From NCBI GenBank assembly GCA_002437735.1, contig DJRC01000073.1, positions 2,770-11,263 of the forward strand: 8,494 nt of DNA, in the 5' to 3' direction. This DNA is from Oscillospiraceae bacterium UBA6370 (GTDB lineage Bacteria > Bacillota > Clostridia > Oscillospirales > Oscillospiraceae). Of the stretch, positions 5,907-8,494 are shown in pieces. The translations under genes were made by a program, and so were the position numbers. The stretch's first letter is position 1. The number at the start of each line of letters is the position of its first letter. The notes below the pieces were generated by a model, which was not told the origin of the DNA, did not search any database, and was given only the letters and a program-made list of their open reading frames with translations.

Positions 5907-5940
5907 TGTGAAGATGGGACGCACCGCGTCCCTTTTCACA
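5907..5940 (+). terminator. Terminator of the Cys-rich peptide gene
   Basis: GGGACGC (5916-5922), 3-nt loop, GCGTCCC (5926-5932), then TTTT. Outer TGTGAA/TTCACA pairing extends the stem past a small internal loop. On the opposite strand the hairpin follows the tmk stop by about 20 bp but lacks a good T run, so it may stop tmk transcription only weakly. Confidence 0.75.
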
Positions 5941-5962
5941 CGCCGCCGCGCGGGACAGGCCC

Positions 5963-6634
5963 TCAGCCCAGCAGGGCTTTGACGCGCGCATAGACCTCTT
6001 CATGGATGTCCTCGATGCCGCGCATCCGACCATCCCGTGTGCAGTCGACGCGCTGCCAGCCGCAGCGCGCGGCGACCCCGCGCGCGTTTTCGCGGCACTC
6101 GCGCAGGTAGGCGTCGTCCGCCTCGTGGATATCGGCGGCGGTGTGCGTCGCCCTTTCACGCTCGCGCATGAGTCGCTCGGTCACCTCGGTCGGCACGTCG
6201 AGATAAAAGACCAGCGACGGCTCGGGGAGCCCGAGCAGCCCATACTCAAAGCCGAAGAGCCAGTCGAGAAATTTCTCCCGCTCGCCGTCCGGCAGCTTGG
6301 ACGCCTGATGCACGGCGTTGGAGGTCGTGTAGCGGTCAGCGATGAGCAGCCCGCCCGCTTCGTAGTAGCCGCCCCAGTCCTGCTTGTAGGAGGCGTAGCG
6401 GTCCACCGAGAAAAAGGTCGATGCCGCGTAGGCGTTCACATCGTCGGGATGCGAGCCGAACGCGCCGCCGAGGTACAGCTCGACAAGCGCGGCGGACTTT
6501 TCGCCGTAGCGCGGGAAGTTGAGCTTGCGGCAGTCCACGCCCTCGCGCTCCAGCCGCTCAAAGAGAAGCCTGGACTGCGTGGCCTTGCCGGAGCCGTCTG
6601 TTCCCTCAAAAACAATGAGCTTTCCCTGCTTCAT
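5963..6634 (-). CDS. tmk: Thymidylate kinase (dTMP kinase), clostridial type
   Basis: Phosphorylates dTMP to dTDP with ATP, an essential step of dTTP supply in the cytoplasm. The 223-residue product starts with a P-loop, FEGTDGSGKATQ (9-20), and has the DRY-type block ADRYTTSNAVHQ (99-110) that lines the dTMP site, a LID-like Arg-rich stretch at 157-162, and FYLDVPTEV near 143-151. NAYAASTFFSVDRYASYK (67-84) seems characteristic of a clostridial branch of the family. Ala18 replaces the Ser/Thr that normally follows the P-loop Lys. The start at 6634 is fixed by GGGAGA 7 nt upstream and by ATGA overlap with the stop of the glycosyltransferase gene; the in-frame ATG at 6727 lies inside that gene and is rejected. 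Translational coupling to the glycosyltransferase is likely. Confidence 0.92.
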   Translation of the reverse strand: MKQGKLIVFEGTDGSGKATQSRLLFERLEREGVDCRKLNFPRYGEKSAALVELYLGGAFGSHPDDVNAYAASTFFSVDRYASYKQDWGGYYEAGGLLIADRYTTSNAVHQASKLPDGEREKFLDWLFGFEYGLLGLPEPSLVFYLDVPTEVTERLMRERERATHTAADIHEADDAYLRECRENARGVAARCGWQRVDCTRDGRMRGIEDIHEEVYARVKALLG

Positions 6635-7353
6635 TTCCGCTTCTCCCCCGCGACATGGACCAGAAAGAGCGGCAGCTTCATCATACGTCCCGCGCGGGAC
6701 GGGTTTTTGATGAGCCGGTAGAACCACTCCAGATTGTGCTTACAGTAGAATTCCGGCGCGCGCTGCGCCACACCCGCGAACACGTCCAGCGAGCCGCCGA
6801 GGCCCAGCAGCAGCTTCGCGCCCGTGGCCGCGCCGTACTGCGCCATCCACTTCTCCTGCTTCGGCGCGCCGAGGCAGACGAGCGCCATGTCCGCACCGCT
6901 CGCGCGGATCTCCGCGGCGATGGCGTCGGATTCCGCGTCGGTAAAATAGCCGTCGTGCGTGCCGGCGATCTGCAGCCCGGGCAGCTTCTCGCAAAGGTTC
7001 TTCGCCGCCTGCTCCGCCACGCCCGGCTTCGCGCCGAAAAGATAGACCTTCTTTCCGGTCTCCGCGCAGTGCACGAGCATCGCCGCACCGAACTCAATGC
7101 CCGGCACACGGGATTTGAGCGGCGTGCCGAGGAGCTTTGCGCCGTAGATAACGCCGATGCCGTCGGGCAGCACGAGGTCCGCGCCGTTCACGGCCGCCAT
7201 CGCCTCCGCGTCCGCGCGGCAGGTCTCCACGATCTCGGGATTCGGCGTCACCACATAGTGCGCGCCCTCGCCCGCAAGCAGCTCGCAGCCGCGCGCGACG
7301 GCCTCGGTCATGGTGAGATTGTCAAAGCCAACGCCTAAAATATCAATACGCAT
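6631..7353 (-). CDS. WecG/TagA/CpsF-family glycosyltransferase (GT26)
   Basis: Likely transfers a sugar, N-acetylmannosamine in the characterised TagA enzymes, onto a lipid-linked GlcNAc during wall teichoic acid or other surface polymer synthesis, at the cytoplasmic membrane face. At 240 residues it has family length. Family blocks seen are VVTPNPEIV (34-42), LVLPDGIGV (60-68, with Asp64 in the place of the TagA catalytic Asp65), SRVPG (81-85), VCLGAPKQEKWM (159-170), GLGGSLDVFAG (184-194) and LEWFYRLIKNP (208-218). The hydrophobic C-terminal helix LPLFLVHV (227-234) fits the membrane-targeting appendage of TagA. The start has GAGG 7 nt upstream. It heads an operon with its own promoter, overlaps tmk by 4 nt, and has no other teichoic acid genes in view, so the acceptor and product are not settled. 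Confidence 0.92.
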   Translation of the reverse strand: MRIDILGVGFDNLTMTEAVARGCELLAGEGAHYVVTPNPEIVETCRADAEAMAAVNGADLVLPDGIGVIYGAKLLGTPLKSRVPGIEFGAAMLVHCAETGKKVYLFGAKPGVAEQAAKNLCEKLPGLQIAGTHDGYFTDAESDAIAAEIRASGADMALVCLGAPKQEKWMAQYGAATGAKLLLGLGGSLDVFAGVAQRAPEFYCKHNLEWFYRLIKNPSRAGRMMKLPLFLVHVAGEKRK

Positions 7354-7383
7354 CGTATCGCCTCATTTGTGATAATTCGCCTT

Positions 7384-7413
7384 AGTATACCACGCTTGTC
7401 CCGCCGCGTGCAA
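7384..7413 (-). promoter_or_regulatory. Sigma-A promoter of the GT26-tmk operon
   Basis: TTGCAC (7408-7413) and TATACT (7384-7389) on the minus strand with an 18-bp spacer; TGG just before the -10 box makes an extended -10. The predicted start is near 7377, about 25 nt before the glycosyltransferase start. Confidence 0.8.
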
Positions 7414-7442
7414 CACAAAAGCAAAAAGTTTCCGAAATCTTC

Positions 7443-7475
7443 AAAAAGAAAGGCTCCCCGAAATCGGGAAGCCTT
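7443..7475 (-). terminator. Intrinsic terminator after the VanW gene
   Basis: An 11-bp stem (AAGGCTTCCCG with CGGGGAGCCTT on the minus strand, one G-U pair, 4-nt loop) followed by TTCTTTTT. It lies 5 bp after the VanW stop and separates that operon from the next promoter. Confidence 0.88.
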
Positions 7476-7480
7476 CCTTT

Positions 7481-8302
7481 TTACCGGTCCCTGATCTCCA
7501 GCCCCGCCGTATCGTAGAGCACGCGGGCATGGTTGCGCCGCAGCAGCTCGCGCGAGAGCACATTCCCGGTGGTCTTATCCACCATTGTCCGATACACCTC
7601 GCCGCAGCGATAGACAACGCCGTCCTCGCGCACGAAGCGCTCGTTCTCCGCCGCGATGTGGTATTTGACCGCAAGCGGCGCATCCGTGCGCAGCTCGCCG
7701 CACAGGTGCGTGGGCGTCGTATGGACGAGAAGCTGGTACGTCTGCTCCGTGTCATTGCGGAAACGGTAGTCGAGATAGTTATAGAAGATGGACGTGCCCG
7801 TGCCGAACGGCACCTGACGGCCGAAGTCCGGGAAGAGGTCGAACTGGTCGTGATGGTGCTGCTCCGTGATGGTCAGGGGCGCATGGAGCACCATCCAATG
7901 AATCAGGTTGCTGAACTGGCACATTCCCCCGCCGACGGCTTCGCCGGTCTGCGCGTTGGCAATGACCATGCCGGTGCGGTAGCCGTTCGCGGCGCTGGGC
8001 CGCCCGAAGAGGTGCCAGAATGAAAACGTCTCGCCCGGGCGGATGAGAATGCCGTTGATCCTCGGCGCGGCCAGCGCGAGGTTGACAGCCTTGTTGTCCT
8101 GCAGGACCGGATCGACCCTGCCGAGCGTGCGGCGGATGAGCGAATTGTGCCGGCAGACGAGCGTAGGAAGCGGTGCCTCCATGCGCAGCTTTGGAAAGCG
8201 CTCCCCGGAAAATCCGTCGCGCAGCGCGCGGAGCGCACAGCTTTTTTCGACCGAGATGCGGTACGCGAGCGGCGAAAGCTCACAGAACAGTCTTCGGTGC
8301 AT
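7481..8302 (-). CDS. VanW family protein
   Basis: The family is named after the accessory VanW of vanB-type vancomycin resistance clusters, but its function is unknown and most members lie outside such clusters. The 273-residue product aligns by eye over its full length: PLAYRISVEK (11-20), LQDNKAVNLALAAPRINGIL (67-86), RPGETFSFW (88-96), GGGMCQFSNLIHW (124-136), the EQHHHDQFDLFPDFGRQVPF stretch (147-166) and YNYLDYRFRN (174-183). There is no signal peptide or transmembrane helix, as in VanW itself. The clustered His/Asp and the single Cys in GGGMCQF look like possible metal or active-site residues, which is inference. AGAGAGG lies 10 nt before the start. No vanRS, vanHBX or ligase gene is in view, so there is no sign of glycopeptide resistance. 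It follows the unrecognised partial gene by 27 bp and ends at a terminator. Confidence 0.93.
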   Translation of the reverse strand: MHRRLFCELSPLAYRISVEKSCALRALRDGFSGERFPKLRMEAPLPTLVCRHNSLIRRTLGRVDPVLQDNKAVNLALAAPRINGILIRPGETFSFWHLFGRPSAANGYRTGMVIANAQTGEAVGGGMCQFSNLIHWMVLHAPLTITEQHHHDQFDLFPDFGRQVPFGTGTSIFYNYLDYRFRNDTEQTYQLLVHTTPTHLCGELRTDAPLAVKYHIAAENERFVREDGVVYRCGEVYRTMVDKTTGNVLSRELLRRNHARVLYDTAGLEIRDR

Positions 8303-8329
8303 GATGCTCTTACCTCTCTTCTCTCTTTC

Positions 8330-8494
8330 TTACCAGCTGCCGTTGCCGAGGATCTCGCCGTACCAGCCGCCCTCCGCCGCGATGAGCCTGCAGCGGTAGA
8401 ACATGGTATAGGTCCCCGCGGGCAGACCGTCTCCCGCCTCCACTGGCTGCATCTCATTTTCATCGTAGCGCGCTGTCAGCTCCTCCGCGTGCGT
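8330..8494 (-). CDS. Unrecognised protein, C-terminal end only
   Basis: An open frame enters from the right edge and ends at TAA (8330-8332), giving 54 residues. The visible part contains LPAGTYTMFYRCRLIAAEGG and ends WYGEILGNGSW, an aromatic and Gly-rich beta-type pattern that could be the end of a small wall- or ligand-binding domain, but I do not recognise a family. An internal ATG could start only a short product, and the frame stays open to the edge, so a truncated larger gene is more likely. It lies 27 bp before the VanW start on the same strand with no intervening terminator, suggesting co-transcription. Confidence 0.6.
   Translation of the reverse strand, partial: THAEELTARYDENEMQPVEAGDGLPAGTYTMFYRCRLIAAEGGWYGEILGNGSW

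Noticed and set aside
5891..5910. Perfect AGGAGG on the minus strand at about 5901-5906 after tmk
   Set aside because: It is followed by ATC-GAG and an in-frame stop with no usable start codon, so it does not begin a gene.
7481..8302. VanW as evidence of vancomycin resistance
   Set aside because: No vanR/S, vanH, ligase or vanX gene is nearby, and VanW-family proteins are widespread in susceptible Clostridia.

Overview
The window looks like a chromosomal segment of a GC-rich Gram-positive anaerobe of the class Clostridia, probably of the Oscillospiraceae/Ruminococcaceae type. The reasons are a T-box riboswitch ahead of an aminoacyl-tRNA synthetase operon, strong AGGAG-type ribosome binding sites, a clostridial-style VanW protein and thymidylate kinase, a lipoprotein of a Firmicutes type, and a tiny Cys/Gly-rich membrane peptide of a kind common in Clostridia. 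There is no insertion sequence, CRISPR array, rRNA, tRNA or phage gene.

Almost everything is read on the minus strand, so the natural reading order is right to left. At the right edge (8330-8494) is the C-terminal end of an unrecognised protein, followed 27 bp later by a VanW-family protein (7481-8302) and a terminator. A sigma-A-type promoter (7384-7413) then drives a WecG/TagA/CpsF (GT26) glycosyltransferase (6631-7353), which overlaps by 4 nt a clostridial-type thymidylate kinase (5963-6634). Next is a 42-residue Cys/Gly-rich transmembrane peptide on the plus strand (5762-5890) with its own terminator. Divergent from it is mltG (endolytic murein transglycosylase, 4464-5648), followed across a strong hairpin by a U32-family protein (3184-4407) of the kind that hydroxylates tRNA uridine 34.

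A plus-strand EamA/DMT transporter (2179-3129) converges on the U32 gene at a near-perfect bidirectional terminator. Its promoter lies back to back with a consensus minus-strand promoter. The latter drives an alanine-type T-box leader (about 1843-2066) and then three tightly packed genes: a small putative lipoprotein (1402-1818) with no canonical start codon, a chloramphenicol-acetyltransferase-like protein (735-1397), and alaS (alanyl-tRNA synthetase, running off the left edge).

The main themes are translation and its regulation (alaS, the T-box, the U32 tRNA modifier) and the cell envelope (MltG, GT26, VanW, the lipoprotein). The most unusual arrangement is the alanine T-box operon, in which two non-synthetase genes lie between the leader and alaS, so uncharged tRNA-Ala should also control a lipoprotein and an acetyltransferase-like enzyme. 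The Cys-rich microprotein is the other item that deserves attention.
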